Positions 13,827 to 19,743 of a stretch of 20,022 nucleotides of DNA are shown in pieces. Where the stretch lies: IMG/VR virus record IMGVR_UViG_3300046321_000114, positions 1-20,022 of that record; one strand, 5' to 3'. The first letter of the stretch is position 1; each line of letters starts with the position of its first letter. The stretch is from a virus. A program made the position numbers and the translations under genes. The notes below the pieces were generated by a model that did no database searches, was not told the DNA's origin, and saw nothing but the letters and a program-made list of their open reading frames with translations.

Positions 13827-13892
13827 TGTTTAACTCTTTTAGAAAAAACTTTCAAAAAAGTTTCCCAGTAAAATCAGGGCTTGACGTAAAAC

Positions 13893-13905
13893 TGACAAAT
13901 TGTCT
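13893..13905. promoter_or_regulatory. dyad operator copy 3, next to the rightward early promoter
   Basis: TGACAAATTGTCT has perfect GACAA/TTGTC arms and abuts the -33 box of the promoter for the right gene block. It is well placed for a repressor. Confidence 0.6.
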
Positions 13906-13906
13906 C

Positions 13907-13938
13907 TTGTTTATAACATTTTAATTACCGTATCTTTG
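13907..13938 (+). promoter_or_regulatory. main rightward promoter of the right gene block
   Basis: TTGT (13907-13910), 20 bases, then TATCTTTG (13931-13938). It is a two-box Bacteroidota promoter followed by a leader of about 50 bases and the first rightward gene at 13996. The dyad at 13893 touches its upstream edge. Confidence 0.75.
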
Positions 13939-13995
13939 CACCGTTCACTACAACGAACAACACATTATTAGCTATTAATATATAACACACACGTT

Positions 13996-14238
13996 ATGAA
14001 TAACTTAACACAAAGTGAGAAACTCGAAATAGCAATTGAAAGGCTATCTGACTACAAAACAAATGATAAATTTGGCTATCACTACATGATAAAACAAATA
14101 AACCATTCAAAGTATTTTTACAGTTATGAACAGTCGCACACCAGAAAAGAATGGTTAGCCCTTCTAATTGAAGAGATTAAAACCCCAGAAGGTTGGAGCA
14201 AGTTAGTAAGGTTAAGCACTTACAAAGATTTACAATAA
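13996..14238 (+). CDS. hypothetical protein, first gene of the rightward block
   Basis: 80 residues, charged, without signal or membrane segment. It has a helical start (LTQSEKLEIAIERLSDY), an aromatic-rich middle (FGYHYMIKQINHSKYFYSYE) and a C-terminal helix with EWLALLIEEIKTPEGW. I do not recognise a family. As the first gene after the operator-controlled promoter at 13907, it is expected early in infection, where small phage proteins often bind host machinery. That role is inferred from position only. Confidence 0.75.
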   Translation: MNNLTQSEKLEIAIERLSDYKTNDKFGYHYMIKQINHSKYFYSYEQSHTRKEWLALLIEEIKTPEGWSKLVRLSTYKDLQ

Positions 14239-14265
14239 TAAAAACTCAAACAAAACCAAACAATT

Positions 14266-14352
14266 ATGAAGGTATCAACAATTATTTTCACATTAGTTAT
14301 TATTTCAATAATAGTATTTTTACACTTTTCAACCCCAATTAACCACCGATAA
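14266..14352 (+). CDS. 28-residue single-span membrane peptide
   Basis: An ATG with the leader AAACAAAACCAAACAATT opens a 28-codon frame: MKVST, then an uninterrupted Ile/Val/Leu/Phe segment of about 15 residues, then a short polar tail ending N-H-R. It fits snugly between two genes (27 bases after one, 11 before the next). It is predicted to be an inner-membrane peptide of unknown function. It is short, but its composition and spacing support it. Confidence 0.55.
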   Translation: MKVSTIIFTLVIISIIVFLHFSTPINHR

Positions 14353-14363
14353 AAACAGACAAA

Positions 14364-14573
14364 ATGAAAGACGCAAAACAATTATTAGTAGAATTTTTGG
14401 ACTTAATAGAAACAACCACGACTGGTAACCAAGTCCAATTCTCAGTAGATTACCAAAAGGATGAAATCATTATAACAAAAGCACCAAGTGGATTTTTAAG
14501 GTTTTTGTATCAAAACAATAAGTTTTGCGCACATTTGAGACCTGAAGGGCTGAAGGTACAACTGTTTAAATAA
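14364..14573 (+). CDS. hypothetical protein
   Basis: 69 residues. It has an acidic helix at the start (DAKQLLVEFLDLIETTTTG), then beta-like segments (VQFSVDYQKDEIIITKAPSG) and a basic-aromatic end (FLRFLYQNNKFCAHLRPEG). Not recognised. Its stop codon lies seven bases before the first hammerhead-like element, so that element is in its 3' untranslated region and cleavage would cut the message 30 bases after the stop. Confidence 0.65.
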   Translation: MKDAKQLLVEFLDLIETTTTGNQVQFSVDYQKDEIIITKAPSGFLRFLYQNNKFCAHLRPEGLKVQLFK

Positions 14574-14579
14574 TATAAT

Positions 14580-14643
14580 CGAAACGGACTATAAACGTCC
14601 GTCAATAGGTAGCTTTTAAACCTATTCTGAAGAGTTAAGCAAA
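14580..14643 (+). ncRNA. hammerhead ribozyme candidate, copy 1
   Basis: All core positions are present with no gaps. C-GAAA at 14580-14584 is followed by stem III CGGAC/GTCCG (14585-14589 with 14597-14601), then U14602-C14603 (the cleavage site, after C17). Stem I is AATAGGT/ACCTATT (14604-14610 with 14620-14626), then CUGAAGA (14627-14633) and G14634, pairing with C14580 as base pair 10.1-11.1. Stems I and III are closed by loops, so this is the permutation open at stem II. Stem II itself is weak in this copy, with only the first pair clear. Self-cleavage is predicted from the motif and is untested. Confidence 0.75.
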
Positions 14644-14674
14644 CGTTCTTTTATAAACTGTAAATTATACAAAT

Positions 14675-15100
14675 ATGGAAATTCAAAAATTCGTAGCATC
14701 TTTGCTACAAAATGGTGGAGCAAGTTTTAATCTGGTAACAAAAGATTTAAATCCTAAAACTGGTTATTTGGTTTCAACCCTCTCAAACGAATTAAAAATG
14801 CCTTTGGAAGCCCTTAATATTGGTTTAGTTCTGGATTATATACACAACAAAAAACTTTTATTGAATGAGTCCGATTTTTATTTAGGTGGTTGGATTAATG
14901 ATGATTTAGTTTATTTAGATGTATCACAAAGATACCAAGACAAACGAAATGCCTTGAAAAAAGGAATCCAGAACAAACAAATAGCCATTTTTGATTGTTA
15001 CAAACAAGAGGTTATTTATTTGCCAGAGGTTCAAAAAACGGGTACTGAGACTCAAAAACAGTCTTTTATTACTCAATGGATTGATAAAAATGTATTATAA
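14675..15100 (+). CDS. hypothetical phage protein encoded between the two ribozyme copies
   Basis: 141 residues, soluble. The pattern begins with FVASLLQNGGASFNL, then NPKTGYLVS near residue 30. DFYLGGWINDDLVYLDVS lies near 67-85, DKRNALKKGIQNKQIAIFD near 89-107, and a polar C-terminus follows. I recall proteins with this G-Y-x-V-S / GGW / vylDvS / Q-A-I-F-D layout in diverse phages and mobile elements, without a known function. The gene is bounded by a hammerhead-like element 71 bases before its ATG (from the predicted cleavage site) and another four bases after its start of 3' UTR. Double cleavage would therefore release its message as a 522-nt RNA. Confidence 0.85.
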   Translation: MEIQKFVASLLQNGGASFNLVTKDLNPKTGYLVSTLSNELKMPLEALNIGLVLDYIHNKKLLLNESDFYLGGWINDDLVYLDVSQRYQDKRNALKKGIQNKQIAIFDCYKQEVIYLPEVQKTGTETQKQSFITQWIDKNVL

Positions 15101-15165
15101 ACGAAACGGACTATAAACGTCCGTCAATAGGTAGCTTTTAAACCTATTCTGAAGAGTTAAGCAAA
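15095..15165 (+). ncRNA. hammerhead ribozyme candidate, copy 2
   Basis: The core is identical to copy 1 over 64 bases (15102-15165). GAAA is at 15103-15106, stem III CGGAC/GTCCG follows, cleavage is predicted after C15125, then come stem I AATAGGT/ACCTATT and CUGAAGA at 15149-15155. Here stem II is better: GTT (15156-15158) pairs with AAC (15100-15102), so part of the stem overlaps the stop codon of the upstream gene. After cleavage, the 3' end of the released RNA would carry GAAAC and stem III. Joining to its own 5' end would rebuild a complete hammerhead. Confidence 0.78.
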
Positions 15166-15217
15166 AACGTTCTTAGGTACTGTAAAATAAGGGATTTTAA
15201 AAATAATTCAAAATAAA

Positions 15218-15250
15218 TTTGGAATTAACAAATAAGTTTCCTTACCTTTG
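15218..15250 (+). promoter_or_regulatory. strong two-box promoter of the large untranslated region
   Basis: TTTG (15218-15221), 21 bases, then TACCTTTG (15243-15250). Both Bacteroidota boxes are present. The next gene starts only at 16214, so the main product appears to be RNA. Confidence 0.7.
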
Positions 15251-15256
15251 CTGAGC

Positions 15257-16165
15257 AAATAAGTTCTATTGACATAATGAAAAAGTGAATACGAATAGTA
15301 ATCTAATAGCCAGTCTAATTGATTACATTCAAAGCCCCAGTATTGTAAAGGTTTTTATAAAGACAACAAATAATGGTCATATCGTCCTCTTATAATGTTT
15401 CAACCCAACAAAATAGCAAGCTTTAAAAATACGTGAGATTTAAAATAAATCTAACATTTATCACTTTTTACTTGTGTAATTCAAAACTAATTTGTTACTT
15501 TGTATTGTCGATTAGGGTTAAGCCTCTTAACAACGACAAAAAATAAATGTTAAAAAGCTTGTGAGATTCAAAAGTATTTCAGTACTTTACAGAGTCAAGT
15601 AGTCAAAACGATACGGATGTTGAAGGACTACTATAAAAAAGATTAATACCGTTTGTAGATTTTTAACGGTTGTTGTATTGGGGTGGAGTTTTAAACAGTT
15701 GAGAAGTCAACACTAAAACATCGAAGCCAAACTTAACAACCAGACCTAACGACCTGACTGAGAAGGTATAATTTCAGTGATTCATTAGAGAGTCAATTCA
15801 AATAGAGAGTTTTTAACTAAGTTTGAAATCTAACCATAGTGGAGGAAATAAAATGGTGATAACAAGCCAGTCCTACGAAGCGTGAGTATTGGTGCATTAC
15901 ATTGCACATCCTGAAGAGAAAACCGCCAAAGTAGTAAAATCCAAAACGTTTGATAAGCACAATAAAGTTCTTCGGTGGTAGGTGCAACCATTCCTTGTAT
16001 GAGTGAAGTATAAAGACTACTCGTTAAGCAAGGTAACAGTAACTTGTAAGTTTGGTTCACTGTTATAAATAAATTCAACATATCAAATGTTGTCTCAGAT
16101 AAAAACTATAATAAAAAGCTTCCGACAATTTAGTTGTAGCATCAAAGCAATCGGAAGCACAAGCA
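15257..16165 (+). ncRNA. candidate large structured RNA (about 0.9 kb)
   Basis: No credible ORF lies on either strand, but many perfect local helices do. TTGTCG/CGACAA encloses GTTAAG/CTTAAC (15505-15539). Others are AGATTT/AAATCT (15436-15452), AAAGTA/TACTTT (15571-15588), AGTAGTC/GACTACT (15598-15632), ACCGTT/AACGGT (15648-15670), GTGCA/TGCAC (15892-15907), AACAGT/ACTGTT (near 16036-16065), CAACAT/ATGTTG (16076-16092) and GCTTCCGA/TCGGAAGC (16118-16158). GTGAGATT recurs at 15433 and 15561. A two-box promoter precedes it. Phages are known to carry giant structured RNAs (GOLLD, ROOL), and this could be of that kind or new. The 3' end is uncertain; it may continue into the gene at 16214 as a leader. 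Confidence 0.6.
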
Positions 16166-16213
16166 CTAATCAATCCAGTGCATCAAGTGATTGAAACCTT
16201 AAATTTATCTAAA

Positions 16214-16435
16214 ATGGCAAATTTTAAAACTCCAAATGGTGATTTTCACCTAATCGACAATGCAGGAAACCACTTCGTAAATAGAAAGTGTGTTAATCCA
16301 AAAACAACTGATTCACCAGAATACGGTCATATCGGAGCAACACACCCAGAAGAGAGTTTAAGAACTACACTACCAGAAGTTACTGGTAAAGTTCCTTACT
16401 TAATTGATGACGAAGGACGTTTTATCAGATTATAA
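16214..16435 (+). CDS. hypothetical protein
   Basis: 73 residues from the ATG at 16214 (MANFKTPNGDFHLID). The frame extends 12 codons upstream, but the first ATG lies in a hairpin region and the second has the better A-rich context. It is rich in Pro/Thr/Asn/Gly with short beta segments (GKVPYLIDDEGRFIRL at the end), and no membrane part. Not recognised. It is followed nine bases later by a strong terminator. A hairpin GCACT/AGTGC at 16163-16181 lies before it, so its expression may depend on the upstream structured RNA. Confidence 0.7.
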   Translation: MANFKTPNGDFHLIDNAGNHFVNRKCVNPKTTDSPEYGHIGATHPEESLRTTLPEVTGKVPYLIDDEGRFIRL

Positions 16436-16443
16436 AATTATAT

Positions 16444-16470
16444 AAGCCACCTTACAAGGGTGGCTTTTTT
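16444..16470 (+). terminator. intrinsic terminator
   Basis: AAGCCACC/GGTGGCTT stem of 8 bp with a 7-base loop and a T-run. It ends the transcript of the structured RNA and the gene at 16214. Confidence 0.85.
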
Positions 16471-16493
16471 GTATCACATTAATTAAAACCAAA

Positions 16494-16589
16494 ATGAAAA
16501 ACTTAAAAGTAGTATTCGCAGTAGTTTTAACCTCTTTATGGTTATTAGGTACAATTGTGTTATTGTTTAACTTGGATAAAATCAACTAA
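16494..16589 (+). CDS. 31-residue single-span membrane peptide
   Basis: An ATG with an A-rich leader (AATTAAAACCAAA) opens MKNLK, followed by a hydrophobic helix of about 20 residues (VVFAVVLTSLWLLGTIVLLF) and a polar end N-L-D-K-I-N. The stop is one base before the ATG of the next gene, an operon-like junction. It is similar in build to the peptide at 14266. Function is unknown. Confidence 0.6.
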   Translation: MKNLKVVFAVVLTSLWLLGTIVLLFNLDKIN

Positions 16590-16590
16590 G

Positions 16591-16902
16591 ATGAAAAATC
16601 ACTTTGAATATAAAGGGGTGTTCTTCTCAGAAGGAACTCCAACTGAATTATGTGATTTACTCTTAAAATTAAAAGAGGACAAAACCAGAGTTGTATTCGA
16701 TTTTGGAGATGTTAAGACTAATCAAAGCTGGGGCGACCGCTATGATATAGCAGGTAGAATAGGTAAAAGTAATGGAGTAAAACCAGTGTTAATATTACTA
16801 AACAAAGTCACATCCAGTGGTGGTGGCTCTATTCTCACAAATTTTATATTATCAGTAAAAGAATCCAAAGGTAAAAAATTATTGTACCAAAACAAAGTAT
16901 AA
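16591..16902 (+). CDS. conserved-type phage/plasmid protein of unknown function
   Basis: 103 residues from the ATG at 16591; the frame opens earlier, but the conserved part and spacing favour this start. It has FDFGDVKTNQSWGDRYDIAG near residues 36-55, then IGKSNGVKPVLILLNKVTSSGGGSIL and an end of ILSVKESKGKKLLYQ. I recall this F-D-x-G-D-x-x-T-G/N-x-S-W ... GGG-x-I-L pattern from many small phage and plasmid proteins, all uncharacterised. It directly follows the membrane peptide, with a one-base gap. Confidence 0.8.
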   Translation: MKNHFEYKGVFFSEGTPTELCDLLLKLKEDKTRVVFDFGDVKTNQSWGDRYDIAGRIGKSNGVKPVLILLNKVTSSGGGSILTNFILSVKESKGKKLLYQNKV

Positions 16903-16906
16903 ACTT

Positions 16907-16920
16907 TAATCACTCTCACC
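16907..16920 (+). promoter_or_regulatory. shared leader motif, copy 1
   Basis: TAATCACTCTCACC directly precedes the ATG at 16921. It is one of four near-identical leaders in the right block. Confidence 0.5.
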
Positions 16921-17283
16921 ATGAGACAAAGATACATCTACAGAGTTGAACACCCAGACGGAAAAGGAATATTTCGTTGTTGTGTTTGGAAAAAAGTAGA
17001 AGAGAATACCAGAATTATAGAATGTCACGGGGGTTTTAATACCCCAGTGTGTGATGGTTTGAATCTACGTAAAAATAATAAAGTTTGGTTTTGTGCTTAC
17101 AAAGCAAAGAAAGACCTACTTTTTTGGGTGAACTTAGAAGACCTAAAATATGTAGTCAACACTCTTAACATGAAGATTTTTAAAATAACCGTAAAAGAGT
17201 ATCAAATTGGTAAAGACCAAGCAATTTACCTAAAGGAATCCATCTTGAAAAAAGAGGATATTACAAACAAGATAATAAAATAG
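16921..17283 (+). CDS. hypothetical protein
   Basis: 120 residues. The first half is beta-rich with Cys and aromatic residues (YIYRVEHPDGKGIFRCCVWKK, then ECHGGFNTPVCDGL near residues 38-51). The middle has VWFCAYKAKKDLLFWV, and a Lys/Ile-rich helical end follows. Four Cys lie at residues 20, 21, 38 and 47 or so, but they do not form a clear zinc motif. It resembles small phage proteins that I cannot assign a function. It starts after the shared TAATCACTCTCACC leader, and the next gene begins four bases after its stop. Confidence 0.78.
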   Translation: MRQRYIYRVEHPDGKGIFRCCVWKKVEENTRIIECHGGFNTPVCDGLNLRKNNKVWFCAYKAKKDLLFWVNLEDLKYVVNTLNMKIFKITVKEYQIGKDQAIYLKESILKKEDITNKIIK

Positions 17284-17287
17284 AGCT

Positions 17288-17893
17288 ATGAAAGTTCAAG
17301 TGTATAAAAAAGAAACGTTATCCAGAACAAAAGTTGTGAATAACATATTGAGTATCTGGGACATGACTACAGAAGAGGAACGCACTGATTGGTATCAGGA
17401 TGCAAGCGATTGGGCAGTTAATCTATCTGATTTATCAGGTTATTCCCTAAACAAAGTTTGTGGAGTGGTTGCTGCATTATCACCAGTAAAACGTTGGTCT
17501 GATAATTTAATTCAGGCTCACAAAATGATTATTACTGGAGACTGCGGACACATTAAAATATTCAAAGATAAAGCTCGGGCTATTTTAGCCTTGCCAAACC
17601 GTTGTAATGATGAGGATATTTTGAATATATTGAATGGTAATAAAATAAAATCATTCTTCATCAACATTTTGTATCCTCAAAGAGATACTGAGGTTACAAT
17701 AGACCGTCACGCATTGTCAATTGCCTTGGGTCACTGGATTACCGAGAACGAGTATCAAGGTATCACCACAATACAATACAACTTCTTTGTAGAATGCTTT
17801 AAATTAGCAGGTAAAAAAGCTAAAGTAAGTGGACTCATTATGCAGTCCGCAACTTGGGTACGGTTCAGAAAAATTAAATCTAACTACCGATAA
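17288..17893 (+). CDS. phage protein of DUF7178-like type, helix-hairpin-helix-like
   Basis: 201 residues. The pattern includes LSGYSLNKVCGVVAALSPVKRWSDNL near residues 49-74, then MIITGDCGH, KARAILAL near 97-104, NGNKIKSFFINIL, VTIDRHALSIALG near 137-149 and a final SATWVRFRK. This order (AALSP...W..N, K...I, G.K...F..NI, T-I-D-x-H-A, Q/S-A-x-x-W...R) matches an uncharacterised phage family I know as DUF7178. The G-x-K...N-I and V-T-I-D-x-H layout recalls HhH-GPD DNA glycosylases, so DNA binding is possible. A catalytic role is not shown. It is the longest recognised gene of the right block. Confidence 0.75.
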   Translation: MKVQVYKKETLSRTKVVNNILSIWDMTTEEERTDWYQDASDWAVNLSDLSGYSLNKVCGVVAALSPVKRWSDNLIQAHKMIITGDCGHIKIFKDKARAILALPNRCNDEDILNILNGNKIKSFFINILYPQRDTEVTIDRHALSIALGHWITENEYQGITTIQYNFFVECFKLAGKKAKVSGLIMQSATWVRFRKIKSNYR

Positions 17894-17894
17894 G

Positions 17895-18128
17895 ATGAGA
17901 TTCACTATCACCATTACTGAGCAAGCACCAATAGGTACTTTAATATTATGCAATATGAAGTTAATTGATGACAACGTTGAACTTTGTATGCCAAACTCTT
18001 ATTTTGTATGTAATGTTAAGAAGAAAATAACACAATATCCTTCTTGGTTATTGAAAAAAATACAAATTATAAGCACCAGCTGGAGCAAATGGGTTATAAA
18101 TTCTAGTATAAATAAATCAATATCATGA
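17895..18128 (+). CDS. hypothetical protein
   Basis: 77 residues from the ATG at 17895, one base after the preceding stop; the longer frame would overlap the conserved end of the upstream gene. The N-terminus is beta-like (MRFTITITEQAPIGTLILCN), with two Cys in the middle and a Lys/Ser/Trp-rich end. Not recognised. Its stop overlaps the next ATG as ATGA, indicating coupled translation. Confidence 0.6.
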   Translation: MRFTITITEQAPIGTLILCNMKLIDDNVELCMPNSYFVCNVKKKITQYPSWLLKKIQIISTSWSKWVINSSINKSIS

Positions 18129-18508
18129 ATACAACAGAAAACAATAAGATTATAGCAGAATTTATGGGTGGTCAATACACTTATGGAAGTACAGGCGTAC
18201 AAATGGCAGAAGGTTTAATTTATATTCCACAAATTGGAGGGCTAGAAATTAAAAATATAAAATACCATTCAGATTGGAACTGGTTAATGGAAGTAGTAGA
18301 AAAGATAGAAAGTTTAGAGTATTTAAACAAAAAAAGCACTTGTGAAGGTTTTGATAGTTTTGGAATTGAAATAAATAAAAATCGTTGCGACATTACACAT
18401 TATGGCGATTTTACACATCATTTATTCCAAGGAAATGGAAAAACAAGGATTGAAAGCACATATAATGCTTGTGTAGAATTTATAAAATGGTACAACAAAC
18501 AAAAATAA
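18125..18508 (+). CDS. conserved-type Bacteroidota phage protein of unknown function
   Basis: 127 residues. It starts NNKIIAEFMGGQY and carries YHSDWNWLMEVVEKIESLEY near residues 47-66. A Cys-containing beta region follows (FGIEINKNRCDITHYGDF), and it ends ESTYNACVEFIKWYNKQK. The I-A-E-F-M-G, D-W-N-W-L-M and A-x-V-E-F-I-x-W-Y-N blocks recur in Bacteroidota phages and prophages, to my recollection without function. The ATG overlaps the upstream stop by four bases. Confidence 0.82.
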   Translation: MNTTENNKIIAEFMGGQYTYGSTGVQMAEGLIYIPQIGGLEIKNIKYHSDWNWLMEVVEKIESLEYLNKKSTCEGFDSFGIEINKNRCDITHYGDFTHHLFQGNGKTRIESTYNACVEFIKWYNKQK

Positions 18509-18520
18509 TCACTATCACCA
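18506..18520 (+). promoter_or_regulatory. shared leader motif, copy 2
   Basis: TAATCACTATCACCA directly precedes the ATG at 18521. Confidence 0.5.
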
Positions 18521-18703
18521 ATGGAAACATTCATTAAAAAACCAAGTCTAAAATCAGCTATCAATAACATAGTAAGAAGAACTCAAAGAGTAGCAGTCAA
18601 CACTGTTACTAAAAACGTCACAGTTCAGCGTGAAATATACGCAAACAAGGAGATAATAACAGTATTCGCAAACATAGACTTAAGGTTTATGGGTCGTATT
18701 TAA
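18521..18703 (+). CDS. hypothetical small basic protein
   Basis: 60 residues, basic, with an Arg/Lys-rich first half (KKPSLKSAINNIVRRTQRV) and a Val/Thr-rich second half. No membrane segment or known motif. It follows the shared TAATCACTATCACC leader, and the next gene starts 11 bases after its stop. Confidence 0.6.
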   Translation: METFIKKPSLKSAINNIVRRTQRVAVNTVTKNVTVQREIYANKEIITVFANIDLRFMGRI

Positions 18704-18714
18704 TCTTAGAAATT

Positions 18715-19185
18715 ATGAAGAATAATAAAGGAATTTTAGACTGTGTAAAAAAGACTTTTACATTCATGTTCAGAAATGAAGTGTTCACCATAGACCTGAC
18801 TGAAGGTGACTTGGATGACAACATCAACGCAATTAAGCTCAAAAATGGTGACATATTTGACTTCAACTTAAGTTGGCAGAAAGATTGTAAGCCAGTAGTT
18901 TCTTTGTATGCAGTAGATGGTTTCTTGGTAACAGATTGGGAGGACTCCACTTCGATAAAAATCACCCACATCATCGGTACTGAGGCTGACTATTTTGGTT
19001 ATGAGTTTGACAACAAATTACCACTAAAATTCCAAATTGTCAACAGTGATGAGGTGGTAATATACAAAACCAAGTCTTTAAACAAGGCTTCGGACGAACT
19101 ACACAAAAGGAAACCCCTTTTTAGTAGACCACTAACCCTAAGAGCTATTGATACCAGAGGAGCTGTAAAAGAAATAACCAATTAA
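18715..19185 (+). CDS. hypothetical protein
   Basis: 156 residues, soluble and acidic in the middle. It has FTFMFRNEVFTIDLTEGDLDD near residues 15-35, VSLYAVDGFLVTDWEDSTS near 62-80 and FGYEFDNKLPLKFQIV near 94-109. A basic end follows with KRKPLFSRPLTLRAIDTRG. Mostly beta-structured by appearance. I do not recognise a family. It lies between two genes that carry the shared leader, but does not carry it itself. Confidence 0.75.
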   Translation: MKNNKGILDCVKKTFTFMFRNEVFTIDLTEGDLDDNINAIKLKNGDIFDFNLSWQKDCKPVVSLYAVDGFLVTDWEDSTSIKITHIIGTEADYFGYEFDNKLPLKFQIVNSDEVVIYKTKSLNKASDELHKRKPLFSRPLTLRAIDTRGAVKEITN

Positions 19186-19196
19186 TCACTATCACC
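19183..19196 (+). promoter_or_regulatory. shared leader motif, copy 3
   Basis: TAATCACTATCACC directly precedes the ATG at 19197; its first bases overlap the stop codon of the upstream gene. Confidence 0.5.
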
Positions 19197-19595
19197 ATGA
19201 CAAAATTAGAAATACTGGAGGAAACTGTTAAGTTTTACTCAGAAGACGTAACAAGAAGGTCAGTAGTACCTACCAGAAAGAGAACATCTTGTGTTTACAA
19301 CAGCCCACAGGGTAAGCATTGTGCTGTAGGTAGATGTTTTTTACCAGAACTTAAAGCTGAAGGTGAAAAGTTTGCTGGTAATTCAGATACTACACCAGAA
19401 GACTTACTAAGGATATATAGTATTGAAACTATGGATGCCTTATTAGAAGAAAAGTACAGAGGTCATTCAACATATTTTTGGCAAGAACTACAAACATTAC
19501 ACGATACAGAAAATTTTTGGTGTGACAAAGGTTTAACCCGAAAAGGAGAAGAAAAAGTAGAACGTATAAAAAGTACTTTTGGTTTGTACGTATGA
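19197..19595 (+). CDS. conserved-type phage protein of unknown function
   Basis: 132 residues. ILEETVKFYSEDVTRRSVV near residues 6-24 is followed by C-x-Y-N...GKHCAVGRCF near 32-48. A helical region with LLRIYSIETMDALLEEKYR (near 70-88) and TYFWQELQTLHD follows. The FYS-x-D-x-x-R-R-S and H-C-A-V-G-R blocks occur in many small phage and bacterial proteins of unknown role. The three Cys plus His could bind a metal, but this is not established. The stop overlaps a following ATG (ATGA). Confidence 0.82.
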   Translation: MTKLEILEETVKFYSEDVTRRSVVPTRKRTSCVYNSPQGKHCAVGRCFLPELKAEGEKFAGNSDTTPEDLLRIYSIETMDALLEEKYRGHSTYFWQELQTLHDTENFWCDKGLTRKGEEKVERIKSTFGLYV

Positions 19596-19704
19596 AAAAA
19601 TCCAAACCAAAAAGACAATTGAACCTATTTTAGATAATAGTTCAGCTGGAAAGTTTAAGAGATTACCTAAAAAAAAAAACCATAGAGGGTGGCTACTTTA
19701 TTAA
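19592..19704 (+). pseudogene. possible small gene broken by a one-base shift in an A-run
   Basis: The ATG at 19592 overlaps the upstream stop but its frame ends after 13 codons. In the -1 frame, from the run of six A's onward, an open stretch encodes IQTKKTIEPILDN, then SSAGKFKRLPKKK, and ends GWLLY. One extra A would fuse the two into a plausible 37-residue basic protein. Either a frameshift mutation, a sequencing error or a -1 slip is possible. Confidence 0.35.
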
Positions 19705-19730
19705 ATCATCCTCCAAGTTTCATAATTAAA

Positions 19731-19743
19731 ACTCACTATCATC
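19731..19743 (+). promoter_or_regulatory. shared leader motif, copy 4 (diverged)
   Basis: ACTCACTATCATC directly precedes the ATG at 19744; it differs from the other copies at two or three positions. Confidence 0.4.

Larger units (their letters stand above)
13214..13892. other. gene-free, G-rich skewed regulatory/origin-like region
   Basis: About 680 bases without a credible gene on either strand. The plus strand is rich in G and T and poor in C, unlike the rest of the window, with several runs of four or five G's. It contains A/T blocks (near 13377-13401), a G-run cluster (13444-13473), an alternating purine-pyrimidine tract (13591-13632), a direct repeat of AATAGCCTTGT (13636 and 13649) and two dyad operators. 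A frame at 13371-13649 exists but includes the GT repeat as a Cys/Val run and is not coding. An origin of replication or control region is likely. Confidence 0.5.

Noticed and set aside
15837-15856. GGAGG upstream of an ATG, a Shine-Dalgarno-like start
   Set aside because: The frame ends after 10 codons, and Bacteroidota-type genes here do not use such sites.
15908-15922. CTGAAGAGAAAAC, resembling hammerhead boxes
   Set aside because: CUGAAGA is followed directly by GAAAA with no room for stem II, and no stem I/III arrangement surrounds it.
15830-16081. Minus-strand frame of 83 codons inside the large gene-free region
   Set aside because: No promoter or A-rich leader, Leu/Ser/Thr-rich nonsense composition, and it lies on the opposite strand to the structured transcript.
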